Positions 47,713 to 62,500 of a stretch of DNA of 62,500 nucleotides are shown piece by piece. The notes below the pieces were generated by a model. That model was not told where the DNA came from. It was given only the letters and a program-made list of their open reading frames with translations, and did no database searches. The stretch spans positions 7,043,079-7,105,578 of the forward strand of contig NC_135568.1 of the NCBI RefSeq assembly GCF_964340395.1, written 5' to 3'. Source of the stretch: Glandiceps talaboti (Eukaryota > Hemichordata > Enteropneusta > Spengelidae). A program made the position numbers and the translations under genes. Numbering within the stretch: the first letter of the stretch is position 1; every line of letters begins with the position of its first letter.

Positions 47713-50700
47713 CAGTCTTCTGATGACTACTGAATAGCAGTCAATATAGCACAACACATTAATGGATATATAGAGTACTAGAAAATTGGCATGTCGAGTA
47801 AAATATTTGACGCTAAAAGATTCAATGGCATGGACTATAAAGTGAAAATTACTTAACAGCGTGTATCTCGGTCGGTATGATGTCACAAATTATTACATGA
47901 CCACACGATTAGTGGCTTTGCATTTTCTTGATATCTCTACCGCAGTGAAGAGAACCATTTACCCCTTCCCGTGAAAGTAATAAGTTAGAAATATGTAGCG
48001 ATACGCGTGCATTATTAAAACCTCAAACGCCATGAGTTATTCGTGCATGCTGCTGTTCAACTAACGGAACACAGATAAAACCGTATAATCTGATACTGTA
48101 CCACATAAAGGGTATTCTGTATCAGCCTTTGTAAACAAAGATATATGTTATTTATATCAGTCCAGTTTTGTTAACATCTTTCATTCGACAGTAATCGAGT
48201 TAACAATGTCGACTCTACATTCATTATATTATTACTGATCGCATTATAAGTGTGAGTTTTCTGGGCAGTGCGAAGCGGAAAAAATGAAAACAACGTCTTT
48301 CAACATAAGGTACTTGTATCAAAGAAATATCAGGAACATTCGTTGTCATAAATTCCTTCAAAGGTTCATACATGGAATGTGTTTAAGTAAATAGCAATAC
48401 TTCAACTTAATGAAGTACCAAGAAATATTTTATAGTGTCGATTATTAATCAAATTGTAGTCTGGATTATTAATTACAACACGTGCCATAGATTTCAAAAT
48501 TGTATTGCAGTATCCATCTCTTAAAAAGGAATGCCTGTCATGCATGGTATGAGCGCAATAATGAATACCTAGACGTGTTCGTTACTGTTTGGTTAATGTA
48601 AACAAAAAAAGGGTCGCCATACTCATGGTGTCAATTACTCAGTGACACTTTTATGGGATTATTCAAAAACTGAGTGATGAGCAACGTAGAAATTGCCACT
48701 GCCATTGATATTCAACATACATCACTTCGTGTTACGCCTTTTTCATTGCGGCCTCTCCGAGACCTGTTTACAGTGTGCTTATGGTCACGCACAGGAGTAA
48801 AATATAATATTCTGATGACTTGTAATGCTCGCAATGTATGCATGACTGATCATGATCATGTGATATTGTATCCACTGAGCATGGTATGACGACGTGACGG
48901 GCCTATACTTTAGTGTTGGACCAAGCAGTTAAATTGTAAACATTCATTAAGAATGTACACATAAAACACCAGTAAACGCCTTTCCTGTCTATGTAATAAT
49001 TTCACTCCAATATCCCTAACGCAGGTATTAGTAACGAACACAACTGTGACCCCTGTCGGTAAATGAAGCAAAACACGTCTCTATCCATTGAATTGTACAT
49101 ACTATGTGTAATAAGTGTAGTTTTTGAAAGAAACAATGGCTTTCATTGATACACTGATGTTAAAGGAAACATTCCTAAGCAATATTTGTATCTGACCGAC
49201 ATGCCAAGGGTCAAGAAAGTTACTGACAACGTATAATTTTATAATGTCACTATTAGATAAAGTTATGTCTTTTTAAAGAACACATGATAAACTTTTCTAC
49301 TTTCTTGTCAATTTCAAGAATTTTGAGAAAGCCGTATCCCTGTCTCATACTAAGAAACCCATTTATTGTTAATCACTGACAGACAAGCAGGCTATTAGGC
49401 AAACTGGGGTGAGCTTGAACTCCAGTGCGTTTTAAAAAGAGTTGTATGTTTCATTTCCAAATTCAATCTATCTACTGACGATTCGATTATAGGTTTTGAT
49501 TGACCACAAGTCATGAAAGCAGTACAAATGATTGAAAGCCAATCTTCTCAGTCAGGGGTTGCAATATCTGTTTAAGAAGTATATTGAAGTGTTTTGTTTT
49601 GTCATTTATTTAAGGTGACATACCATGCCTATTGGGCTGGAAGGTTGTCTGTTTTACTTTTTGTGTAGGTTTGTACATGCTTTACCCCATGTTAAGGTAA
49701 TAAATTGTTCTACTGCTAGAACTCTACTACTATTAAGCCACTTTGATAAATTACCTCATACAAATCACAAATCACTCGTTGAGGAGTTTTTGTACAATTT
49801 GCAACATATTATCTCGGTCTTTTTGCAGTAAGTGGGTAAAATCTACCCGAGCGTTTTTCCTAGGCATTTAAGCGGGGTCCCCACCAAACGTATGACCAGC
49901 TTCTAATTAAAGTACAAGTCACCTTCTCTGTAAACCGGGGTTATAAAACCTTAGCAATAACACTGGTTCGATACAATCACCTAGAGGCATAAGCAAACGA
50001 GAAAATGTGTCTCTTGATAGTTCACTGATGACATATGACCGGGAAACACTTGTGTGTGATGGAGAAATAACATGACGTCAGCAAAGTGCATTGCATTGAA
50101 TTGCATTACAATGTTAAGGGTCTATAGGAATGTCTAGGTTGGATATTAGCTTCATGAAATGAAATGAAGTCAATTCGATTGGACACGGTTGCTGTCTTAA
50201 AGTACCCCCAACTACTTTGTTTTACATGTCTAGAAATGGTCATTAGTATGTAATAGATATATATGTAATGGATATATTTAACCATGGTAAGATTGATTCG
50301 TTAGAATATATCTCATCTGAATACAAATTCAGCAATGAACCTAAATCACTGCCTAGGCAGTGCGTTCATGAACCGAATACATAATTATATCGTATTAAAA
50401 AACTGCAATGACGTACAATCCAAAATAAACTTTCTTATTGAATTATGATTTGAACACAGAGTTAAAATGCCTTTTCTCAAGAATAAATGTAAATTCGATT
50501 CCATCACTGGAAATGTATTGGTACCTGAAGTACATTACATTTTCGTATTGCGGAATTTTGCAGTTTAATTGTAATGTTTGACACTTGCCATCAATCATTG
50601 ACAAACACTCGTTACCTTTAAGTATATAGCAAATTCAGATCACGACGACTCAAATATGTAATTATTTTATATTTAGCTCACTTGAACAGTGTTCCCGAGA

Positions 50701-53054
50701 CAGAACATACTAAAAAAATCTACCATGTGTACTAAAATAATTTATCAGTTGACCTGCAAACTCGCAACTCATTACCACGGTTTTCTTCTTTTTGCTGACC
50801 CATGCATTGTGACCACCACGGTAATCTTGATCTTGAAAAGAACAACAGTATCAGCTTCAAAATCTGATGCCAACTGAGCTTATACCACGATTTATACCAA
50901 GTTTTGCATGGTCAAGTTAGATACATCCATGTAGAAGGCTTGCCTTAGTGTCAACCCGGTTGCATTGTAATTAGATTTTAACAAAAAAGATTCTCACATT
51001 TGCTTGACATGCACAAAGCGTAACTTAGTGCTTACTCGACACATAAATGCAAACCATCAAAAGAATGAAGAGACCTGTAATCGAATCAATACTCTAATAC
51101 GCAATGCTTTAACGAGGGCCACAAGATTTGCATGGAAGTAGTTTAAATCATTTAATCATACAAAGTGAAGTTATAAGTGTCGTGGGAGTCGGCTGTGTGT
51201 CATTTATCCTGGCCTCACTACCTGTTAATTTAGAGACGCCACAAAAGTAAATGAATTCGTAAAATACCTGTCCAGATCAGTGTGTATGTTTACACCCTAG
51301 AGCTAAGTGTGTAGGATCTAGCTAGGAAAGCATGTATGGGTGAAGTAAAACCCAAGGATTGAAAACAAATATATACTCAGACACAAACAATGTAAATCGT
51401 TCTCGGAGCCAAATTCCTCGATTAGCACGTGATGGAGTACTTATGTATGTGCGAGTATGTGTGTGAATATAAATATGTGTATGTGTACACATTTACTACA
51501 TTATGCATGTTTTGATTTTCTTCAAAAGTACATTCGAAATCTTACTTGACACGAAATCAAACGCACCTGTATAGCGTGTATATACACTTCATCTTTAGCG
51601 ATTACTAGTGGTATTGATGAAAATAGCAAATGATTTCTCCACAGATAATAACGTCAAAGCTCCATTCTCTATATATCTGTTTTTTTTTTTACATTATTAA
51701 CTTCGCACTCGTGTAAACCCAGTGAGGGCATTGTCTGATTGATTACATTCTGCGACTGCAACTGATTTGTTACGTCTTTCTTGTCATCCTCTGGACAGAG
51801 CATTTTGTTACAGGGACATGATATATGCTTTCACTACGATATCCTCTATATGCAATGGTGTTTTAATGGAATGAAGTGCGTTTTCAGACTACAACTGTAG
51901 TGAGGATAGGAAAAATGCTACCTAGAACAATTGCCAATATGTCTGTCTCTGGCCCGTTCCACTCATATGACTAACAATTTATACTACTTCAGCTTAATTG
52001 GATAATAATCAAAGTCTGACCAAATCAATGACAGGAACGACAAGATGACTAAATTAAGGACAAACGAATTTACAGTAACGATATCTAGACAGTGATGTCT
52101 GTGTTATCAAACAGTCACAGTAATTTAAATATAATAAATGTATTTATAGTGGTTTAATTGTTGCCAGTATCATGTGTCATAAGTTCACATTCATTACATA
52201 TTATCATTTGCTCACCCAACGGATAAACCATAAAATGTGCCAAGCCGTGATTAACCACCATTGGCACAAACAGAAAGCAAGCTCACAGTTGTGTAGGCAT
52301 TCCCATATCTTCAGACAACCACCACTATTGACTCAGCTATAGCATTCAAGCACATAAAACACCATTTAATAGAGTGGCAGTTAAACCTCGGGGAGGGAAC
52401 AGTTGTTTGGGTCAAGGGTATGGGACAGAGGCATTTGTCCTGACGGCCAAAAAACAGTACTTAAACATAAGTATGAGCAACATTTGAGAGTATCCTTAAT
52501 TCACTCTCCCAGTCTGGTGACTTAAAAGGGTGTCTGTTGAGGTAGACCGAGATGACATATGTTACTCTACCGATATAATCTCTCTCGTCTTTGAAATGTC
52601 AACTGCAGACGTTTGCATCCCGATAGTGTCAGAAACTCTCTAATAGCATTAGTACTCTTGAGATCTTCATCCTAAAAGCATAGCGGTACATAAGTATCTG
52701 CTCAGAATGCGTGGGTAAAACAAATCATTGTCTCCCTTTCCATTTCAACACAAAAGATCCATTTGAAAATACGACGGACTCTTTAACACTGGTTTGCAAT
52801 ACCTATAATAAACTATTATGGTACATGGCTTAAGTACAGGGATGGTTTGGTATGTTTATTTGGTATACGCTTTAAGTACTTGTATTTCCACACAATCCAC
52901 TCCAAAATGAGCAATTAAACATTGTAATCATAGGGAGTTTTGAACAATATGATTTTCAGATAGTACCACTGGGAAAATTTCCTTGAGACTTACAACTTAC
53001 AATTTTAAATTTGTTTTTAACAAAAGGAAACAAGTCCTATCAACAAACGGCAAA

Positions 53055-53590
53055 CCTGCAAATGAGAAACCTAATGTGAACTTTAAGGAACTTGTTTTGA
53101 ATAACCAATAGTGTATTATCAAAGGTTTCAGTAAAACTTGATATTACATTTTTTAGGATTTTACTTTGTGTAATACATTTTTAAAAATATGTCATAACAA
53201 TAACTGACAAGCTTGCATATGAGAAACCTAATATGAACTTTAAGGAATGTATCTGAATAAGTAGACGCAATAGGAAACTTGCAATCCAGACTGAACATGC
53301 TCAGACGCAAAGGACTATGGGATTATCTGAGGTTATCGTAATACCTAATCTGGAGCTACCGATAAAATAAACCTCCCACGATGGTCAGGGTAACTATGAA
53401 TTGAATTATTTGTGGTTATGAACAATGTATCAACATTGTTTATAATGGTAATTGATGAGTATTTATTATCACATATCCCATGATGCAACATTCAACATGG
53501 CGGGTTTGCAAGTTCCCTATTGTTAAAGGTGTTTAGTAACCATTTATATGACATTTTCAGTACTTTACTGGTTATGATACATTTTATAAG
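53055..53590. repeat. ~157-bp direct duplication, second unit split by a MITE
   Basis: GAGAAACCTAATGTGAACTT (53064) and GAGAAACCTAATATGAACTT (53221). After the MITE, TTAAAGGTGTTTAGTAACC continues the match to ATCAAAGGTTTCAGTAAAAC of unit 1. Confidence 0.7.
53268..53522 (+). mobile_element. MITE family 1, full-length copy
   Basis: 255 bases with near-perfect terminal inverted repeats (one mismatch on the left). It is inserted in the second unit of a roughly 157-bp direct duplication. No obvious ORF, so non-autonomous; superfamily unassigned because target duplications are unclear. Confidence 0.85.
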
Positions 53591-56439
53591 ATGCACATAT
53601 ATCTCGATATATTAACATCATTACGTTCGCTTTCCAGACTTTTTATTGTCAAATCAATACAATTTCTGTCTGTGTCAACACCAGATATTTTGCTGAGTAC
53701 CACTGTCAGCTAAAACTGACAGTATACACATACAAACTGTCAAGGAATTGTCTTTCAAGAGTGCTCAAACACTTTTGCTACAGAACAGCTTTTGTCGTCT
53801 ATGTACTTCGTAATTAAGTTAGGAAAGTCGACAGAAAATGACCTACGGCAAATGGACCTCGAAAAAACCAAACGACTAGAAATAATTACGCAGTGAAATC
53901 GCGAATGTACCTAATCGCCGCTGAGACTGAAGGAGGTCAAATGTCAACTTCTGATTGAGACGAAAGAAGAACGAGTTGAGTTTTAAGTAAATTGCCCGTC
54001 GATCATGTACTTATTTTGTTTGAGGACTAACTGCCAGCACACTTTGTAGCATACTTTCTATCAAACACAGACATGTATTTCTATAACCACTACTAATATC
54101 AATTTTACGCTGTAACTGTTCTCTGACAGGGGTATATTTTACCAGAAACGTGACCAACACATAGCAGTTGAATGATATGACTACACACGTTAGTTTGAGA
54201 TGTATCATAGAGACAGCAATAATGCTAACAATTTAGAAATGTAAAGTTCATAAAGGTAAAATGTCACCACAGACGAACAAAACATGCCACTGAAATTGTT
54301 TAGGCTTCCTAAGATAAATTATTCTTCAAATGCTCCGCGGCTGAATCGTATAATTTATCGAATGTCATCTATAGCGAAGATAAATTATATTCTATGATGA
54401 CCTGCTACGATCGATAAGTGCCAGGTGTGAATAATTAATGCCTAGGTTGGTAAGTTCCCGGATGAACATGTCCTCTGTGTTCGAACACAGTCACATCACT
54501 AACACTTTATCTCTCAAATGCGTTCGTACAATTCACTGGCAAGCTCATAAAATTATGGATGTCGATGTCTCCTAATTGCTGTGCATAAAATACACTACAG
54601 TGCTGACATTTGTGCTATGTGTGGTTGAAATTGAGTCGTGGGTTTCAGAGATACTGCTGGCGATGGATAGACGAACGGACAGGTATCATTAGTGTAGTCC
54701 CCTCTGGGCTGTGCCCATTGCGGCTAAAACAGACAGTCAGCTGTTTTAATTACTGCAGCTCTTTGAAAAGAGGGAGGGATGTTGGAATTACCGTACACTA
54801 GTTTTTATGTATCAAAATGTATTGAAATATTTAGACCTTGGACAGGCATGAGAATGCTCTTGCTTTATTTGTCTTAGCAGCTGCTTTTTCCACTGACACG
54901 AAGACATCATGTCCAGTAAAACATGTCATCAGACACACGTTTGTACCCTTTCAGATACTTGATGTCAATATGACCTAAGCAACCTTTCTCTCTAAATTAT
55001 GTGTATTGTCACACATTAAGCATGTAATATTTATCTGGCCTTCAACCTTATAAGACTTTGTCAAAGTGTTTGAAAGATATGTAAGCAAAGGAATAGAGAA
55101 CTAGGTTGTGACCCCGTCATATTATATCACACGAGTCGCTAGACATAACTGTACCAGCGTCAGTAACATCAAAGAAAAATCGGGGAATGTAATGCCAATG
55201 TTGAACGTTTTGACTCATATCTCGAAACAGCAGAACCAGTCGCGTAGAAACGCGTTGTCATGACATAGATGCGCGTTGTCATGACGTAGAACGACCAGCG
55301 TCTATGTTCTGTATTTGTTGTTCAACTTTGCTCGCTTGGTATAAGAAATGCTATTCTTCTATGTATTGGGTAGGACTGATCAAAATGTCATATTTATGTT
55401 GAATTTCAAGCTCGGAGCATTTACTACAACATATTCCTTTATACAAATACACAAACCTGCGAAAGTTGCACGTGATAAAAAGAAATAGTCCAATATGTAT
55501 AAATGTAATTCTCTTTAAATAATTTTCGTTATAGCACAAAGAGACCGACATATTCCAAATGTACATGAGTGGTTTTACCATTGTTGTTTACCATAAAGTG
55601 ACTTGACACTCATTTAGTATTTTCTGGCCATAACAGCGCTTTGGCAGTAATGAATCTATAGACTAACAGTTTACAAAATTATGGCCCTAGAGAACAGATG
55701 AATAAAGATGTTATATTTATTATCACATACGATAACATGCCTGTTTTAAATGAAACCAAACCAAATGTAATGAGCTTCTGTGGACAAATGTGAACTTGGT
55801 GAATAAGCATACTCAAGTTTTACCTGATACAAACAAAACATGGAAAATAAACACTGTAAACGGATGGAAATTTCATTGTCATTGTCTTGTTTCATATATT
55901 GTGATAGTTCCATCGATTGTCGACTAATGGGATATAGCAAGACACCTGATATTCTCATAATAGACAAGTGACCTTGACATGTTAAAAACAAGAAACATGG
56001 TTCATGAAATAAACACGAGATGTTATACATAAATTAATGAAGCATAACGCTCCATGTTCATTACGCATGAAACCATAATAATATGAAACAGCGATGTTAT
56101 CGACAACTTCCTTCCTAAGGAGGTGTTGTTAGCAGTAATCGTGTTAGTTATTGTGACTAAAAGACTAATCATTGATGACAAATATTTAGATTTATTCCGT
56201 GTTTTGTTTAACTTATTAAGATACTCCTGGGCGTGAATTTTAAGCTTAAAATATGAATTATTTATATTAAATATCATGCTATCTCTAATATCTTATATAT
56301 AAATACTTCTTTGTTTAATTATTTTGGTGTTTTTGTATAATTGCTATTTTATGTTCTCTAAGGGAACCTTTTTAAATGCTTTTTTATCTTGGCATTACAT
56401 TTTACGATGTCAATTCTTAAATTGGAACAGAACTTTATA

Positions 56440-57015
<576 letters not shown>

Positions 57016-57018
<3 letters not shown>

Positions 57019-60000
57019 GTATATATTACATCATTATCAACAAACAATCAGTTATATAAGATGACCGGTAGTGCAAATCATATTTGCCCATCCGAAAGAC
57101 CTTTATGTCATGGCCTGCAAGAACCTCATATCACCTTTTTGTAATCTATACATTGTTGTGATGCAGATGTTGCCTGAACTGTTCGAGTCGCCTGGGGACA
57201 AGATTCGTACGATTATATGATTGCACTCGCTTTCGCTTTTGCCTCATTGGCGCCAATATTCCTGCAGATGGTAACTTTACTTCGAGAACTCATTTAATAT
57301 TCATAAAAGTACCGAGACACAATCATAATATATATCGTATTCGTTGCTTTTGATTCTAATGGTTAAAGCAATTTCTAATAACAATTACCGGTTCTCTAAA
57401 GTACTTCCTTATTTAAATAACACAAATCGTCGCTCGACAAGCGAGGTTTACACTTGAATAAAACATAAAAGCAAATCTATTGCTGTATCTGACGAATACA
57501 TTTGATCCAGGAAGTCTTAGAATTGTTATTGTGTAGAGGTGAAGAGTTCAAGGTACCTCTACGTTCAAGTCGTGTACCTCACTAGAGTACAGTAACCAGT
57601 AATAATGATGACGATATATGAACACATCCATCAGCACATATTTATGTTTCAAAACCTTGTGTTCACAACTATATCATTCTAATACCTTGTTGAGCCTGAT
57701 CACAGCTTTATCATTCATAAATAATCCACAGCGGATTGTACAGCTGATGTTTACTAATTTACTGAATATTTCGATGCTTATTTAAGAGATGTTAAATATT
57801 TTTTTATTATAGTTGATGTGTTTTTCGATAAGTATTTAATACCTCACTGTACACGTGTATTTGTGTCATTTTTCTCTCTATAATACTTATATTATAGAAT
57901 AGTTAATGATAGTTTATGCATTCTATATAAGTATTTATGATTTTGACATACTGGTATGTGTGTTGTGTATCACTCCACAATACGCACATTGTGTAATATT
58001 GTCACGTATGACTTTAGAAAGTTCATCCATCTTGTAACAGACTACGTACATTAACCCAGTCATCATGCTCCACATATAGTGCGTTGCGGGCTACTGTTCA
58101 CTGACTGTATTTGATACAACTACGCAGAAACCAAAAAGAAACCGCACACTTTAAAAAAGCAAAATCGCAATGTTTTGCTACATTTAGTCCGAATTAAATA
58201 AACTATTTAAACATACTGCAACTATACACAGACAAGTGGTGCCAATGTTGTGACGTCTGCAGTTGATGTCTATGTGATGGCATGTTAATTCATTCCAATA
58301 GACAAAGTGGAGCAAGAAAATGTAGTCTTTCAATCTTGCTATCTTAAAGTGGTATTTATTTTGGATTTTTAATTAATAAAACAATACTATCATAGCTTCC
58401 TTCTTGAACAATCAACATGAAACAACATGTACCAAGTCCTTGTTTGTAACTCAATACATGGCAAAAGACTGATATGTGTGTAAAATGTTTGTTGTTGTAC
58501 GCACAATAACAAACTTTTTACGCATTTTTTTATATAGCTTTTTGCAGTGTATTGAGTTACAAACACAGACTTGGTCTATGTTGTTTCGCATTTATATTTC
58601 AAGTAGGAAGCTATGATAATATTGTTTATAAATTAAAAATCCAAATTAAATACCCAATCCTCATCCATATGGCCACTTGAAAGTGGAGCATGTGCATTTT
58701 ATTGGTTTCTTCATGGTATCAAACACAGCCAGTGAACAGTGATCTGGAATACACTATACAATAAACACGTATGTCATTGACATAAATTCGAATAAAGACA
58801 ACATGTAATCCATTGTTGTGAACACAAATAACAGTTGCACATCATGACATAAGCACATATTCATTTCCTTTGAGTAGTGAGACACTTGTTGACGTGAAAA
58901 TTAAAAAGGTAGCTGTATCAATTCTGAACAACAAACCCGGTAGCAAACATATTAAAATAGCCCATATGCTGTGCACAATGAATATTATGCTTTAAAAATA
59001 AATATACTTTGTTTAACTATTCAGTCTAGAGGACTACATTTCATGTATGTGTTGAGATGATTTGAACAAGTGGTATAGCCATGTCTGTTCTATTTAGATA
59101 AACTGCATACTAAGTTTCAATTCTTATCGACCCTAATAAGGGATGTTAAAGCGATATAATGATAATTATGAATAAGTGTCCCAGAAGCACTTTAACAAAT
59201 TACAGCAAGATGATGAGAAGCGGGAATTGATTTAACCACTGATCTATGCATAATATACAGAGTCAGTATCGTAATTTGGCGAATGATTTGCTAAATCATA
59301 ATCATACATCCATTTAAACAAATGTATCGGCAAATGAGACAGTTTCTTAATTAGTTGATCACCATAAGTGAGAGGTGAAAGTGAAGAAACGAAAAAGTAC
59401 TTAAACCTATGTAATTATAAAATTTCATTATTCAGCTCTATTAACTTTTGGGACTGATAGGTTGACTTCAGTTCTACCCACGTTTTATTCGTTATATAAA
59501 TATGTATGTATGTATATGTATGTATATGTATGTGTGTGTGTCCATATTTTACATGTATAATAGCATAGCATAGCCTTTACAAAGAAAATGGAAAACTTGC
59601 ACTCGAGTTCTTTACTGTTCAGTCCCGTATATTGCTATTTCGCAATTTTGAATTGTGAAGAATTACTGATGTTGCCATACTTACATAATGAATACTACTA
59701 TTTTTGTTGTTTTTTGTTTCTTTTTCGTCGTAAAATGTACTCTTCAGAATATTATACACAGCGAAACAATGTGTACTTTGTAACTGTCAACTCAATTTTA
59801 AAGATTGCACTTGGAACAAGAACAACATATGTAACAGCGGTTATTAAAAAAATATAAAAGTTCAACAGCGGTGGGCCTTCCATAATCGAATGAAGTTAAA
59901 TAAGTGATGAAAGGTCAAACTAGTACATGACGCTGTCGTCACGTGTCAAATGTCTTATTATATTGGGTAGTGTGTTACACGTCACTATCGCCTTCAATGA

Positions 60001-61035
60001 CGCCATTGTGGTGAGTTCTTCCAATGATGAAACAGTGAAATCGATACCCATACACCTGTATCACAACTTTAAGGCACTCAATTAAGTAATTATTTAATTA
60101 TAAAATAAATGGTTAATTAAATTTTATCGGTGGTATAGCCATATCAACTTACCGACCTATTATGAACATTTTCAAATGGATACAAACTATATTGATAAAA
60201 CCTTACACATTATTGACCCCCGCCTCATCAAAGCAAATAGGAATCCAATACTGACTAGCATAGGAATGGAAAGCGTGAAGGTCAGTCGCTAAGTATTTGC
60301 GGAAATGATGCAAAAACAACTGTCAGAGCTACGCATCGAAGGTCGGTGCTGTGTTTTGCTTACGTAATAAATGTTGTAAATCAAGTAATGTATACATTAG
60401 ATTCCATTTCTAGATGCAAAAAATCCGAATATGTCATCCACGAGAGGAGAGGTCAGGTCGGTGATGAGATCCATATAGTCATCATATAGTGACCATACAT
60501 TTCCAAAATAACATTTTGTTCAGGACTACATATTGCTTCTACATGTAAAGAATTTCCATTTGAAGTGCATGTTTCACACTGAGCCAAGAAGGATCGACTT
60601 CCGCACCTATTACACTCATCTACGTCAAATAAAAAGTGCTTATCAATTGGTTAGAACATCTATTTCCTATCGCAGGGTCAGCATTCAATCGTCATTGCCC
60701 CCTGATAGGAAGTATGATAGAAAAGTGTTGATTATTTTCTTCTGAATGTATATTTGAGAGGCAATCATATAGGGAGAGGAAACGTTCAGCATTAGATGCA
60801 AAGACAGGATATTAATGAATCTATAGGTGGGTATTTCGTGTAGGGTTGCATATACGAGTAAATGATTAACGGAGTTGCATTTCTCCAAAGTGACCCATCT
60901 AAGGGGAGCGCAATTGTCCCATTTGTCACAGTGCATACTATACTTTGCTCATTACTTACGTTCATATTAATAGCCATTTTTATGTGCATTACACGATGAA
61001 TGTTCGTTGTGTGACGCAAGTTTGAATAACAATGT
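57016..61035. other. No gene recognised
   Basis: AT-rich; holds the 58.35 kb fold-back element. The 89-codon plus frame at 59588 is probably chance. Confidence 0.5.
58346..58678. mobile_element. Long-inverted-repeat (fold-back) element, copy 1
   Basis: Arms of about 115-130 bases (58346-58468 and 58541-58678) are inverted copies of each other, sharing TTTGGATTTTTAATT, ATCATAGCTTCCT, CCAAGTC and TTTGTAACTCAATACA. A loop of about 70 bases separates them. The left arm lacks an 18-base CCATATGGATGAG-containing block that the right arm keeps. Confidence 0.85.
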
Positions 61036-61037
61036 GC

Positions 61038-61070
<33 letters not shown>

Positions 61071-61108
61071 TGTATGTATGTATGTATGTATGTATGTATG
61101 TATGTATG
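61036..61108. repeat. (ATGT)n microsatellite
   Basis: About eighteen units, followed by GACA/GATA-rich degenerate repeats to 61240. Confidence 0.95.
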
Positions 61109-61467
61109 CGACAGGAGAGAGACATGCGGACAAACAAACAGACGACCAAAGACAGGTAGGTAAATAGATGGGTGGATGTATAGATAGATAGGCAGGCAGC
61201 CCAGATAGACACATACAGCGCAGACAGACACACACATAAATATATAGAGAAATAGCACAGAAGACGACGTGTCCTCTTTTCAGGAAGCCCATAAACCATT
61301 TACAGCAGAATGCAGGGCACGCTGTGACGTAATCACACTTTGCCTTTCCTTAAATACAGCTCCCAGGGGAGAAATACACTGATTGTTAGATTACATGACA
61401 TGACATGAATATCTCATTTCAAGATCTAGTATGGTTATCAGATGGCAATTGTGTAATTTAAACTTTC

Positions 61468-61956
61468 TGATCAGATACTACAGAAACTTATTATCTTGTG
61501 TCATTCCCTTCATTTCAATTGCGTAGTCCTAAACCTCGAACATTCCCTAGACAATACAACATAAACATAGAAGTGTATACAAAAGAAATTGGAAAGCAAA
61601 TCCTATCCAGCATAATTTGGAATTTCCTTTATATAAGTCAGGATTTTATAGTAAGCGGTACAACAACAAAGGCACAAGGAACGTTAATCCTGCCTTTTTA
61701 TGAACCCCTTAAGAACAAATACACTTCAAGGCGCATGTATACCATCATCTGTAACGTAAATCTATTTGATACTTTGCTTGGTGGGAGATATTGCGTGGGA
61801 GGTCGAGTTGTCAAAGGGCTTTCGGAATTTCTATCTCCTACAAGTCAAATCTATAATCCAGAACATGAGAAATGTAGAAACGAATACCTTATTCTCTGTT
61901 ATCTGTATTTCATGTTGACTCAATGCCATACTGAAATTGCCCTGGTATCTTCTTAA
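61468..61956 (+). other. Unassigned open frame of about 162 codons
   Basis: Longest non-repetitive frame outside the recognised genes and LINE. The translation (for example PRTFPRQYNINIEVYTKEIG and RYCVGGRVVKGLSEFLSP) matches no family I recognise. There is no clear splice acceptor or promoter, and in DNA this AT-rich a frame of this length can be accidental. Confidence 0.2.
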
Positions 61957-62500
61957 TTTTTGTGAAATTAGTAAGGTTATATTGCGATGTAATCAGGACC
62001 ATAAATGATATTTTGAATTAATTCTACACTACAAAGATCTATATATTTTATTTTAGGATAAGAGTTACTGTTTCAGAATTTTTTACTTTCTCCTAAAATT
62101 CTGAATTAATTATTCTATTTCAAATGGTTGGAACACATTGACCGAAGTTGTAGTTGTTCTAGAACCAATGAATTAAAGGTACAGTTTTAAATCATTCAAA
62201 CGGAAGTCTTGCGAACAATATCTTGTAAACAGGGTTACTTTTAGTGTGACTATTCTCAAACTTATCCGGATCTTCTTGGACTTACATCTCCTGCAAATGT
62301 AATTAATATAGTTTCGCTACAGATGTTACAAAACAAATCCAACTTCAACAACACATTTGATGTGTTGTAAGTTCTTGTACCATAACCAAGCGTTTTTACT
62401 ACTTATGAGTAACGTTTCACCTGTTCAGGTCGACAGGCTTTTTCAAACTGCCCGTTTGCTGACCTGGTGAACGTTATTCGAAGGACGTTATTCTTTGCAA

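Larger units (their letters stand above)
47713..56439. other. No gene recognised
   Basis: Only chance-length frames; MITE copy and duplication at 53.05-53.6 kb listed separately. Confidence 0.5.

Overview
The window is invertebrate animal nuclear DNA. It is AT-rich, its genes are split by long introns with GT..AG splice sites, and it carries many short tandem repeats, a non-LTR retrotransposon, a tRNA-derived SINE and several small inverted-repeat elements. A GPR158/GPR179-type class C receptor and a membrane-anchored PAPS-dependent sulfotransferase point to Metazoa. An invertebrate deuterostome (hemichordate or amphioxus-like) is my best guess, but the sequence alone does not settle the phylum. 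Most open frames in the window are microsatellite translations or chance frames and are not genes.

Layout: 1-17.8 kb is gene-poor and holds large (CATA)n, (GACA)n, (GA)n, (ATG)n and (TA)n arrays, a degenerate CRE-like (TGACGTCA) repeat field at 7.6-8.1 kb, and a short element lodged inside (TA)n tracts at 16.2-16.5 kb. At 17.84-19.58 kb (+) lies a 5'-truncated LINE with an intact reverse-transcriptase frame. At 20.27-22.57 kb (+) lies an apparently complete two-exon gene for a type II membrane sulfotransferase of about 390 residues, with a SINE in its intron. From 22.6 to 27.6 kb there are repeats, including a roughly 630 bp (CATA)n/(CACA)n array and a strong G-quadruplex motif.

From 27.97 to 36.79 kb (-) I reconstructed eight consecutive exons of a GPR158/GPR179-like receptor (531 complete codons plus the stop): the end of the extracellular part, the cysteine-rich stalk, all seven membrane helices and a short cytoplasmic tail. 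Every exon junction keeps the reading frame. The N-terminal exons lie further to the right; one tentative candidate is at 47.54-47.71 kb. Introns carry fold-back elements, MITEs and a tandem repeat bearing RFX X-box-like motifs, several very close to splice sites. From 36.8 kb to the end I see mostly intron or intergenic DNA with dispersed repeats: further copies of the MITE family, two copies of a long-inverted-repeat element (45.34 and 58.35 kb) and more (TA)n-lodged elements (44.78 and 56.64 kb).

The two host genes do not form an obvious functional pair. One would act in the Golgi on glycans, the other at the cell surface. They lie tail to tail, about 5.4 kb apart. No bacterial, viral, CRISPR, rRNA or ordinary tRNA gene was recognised.
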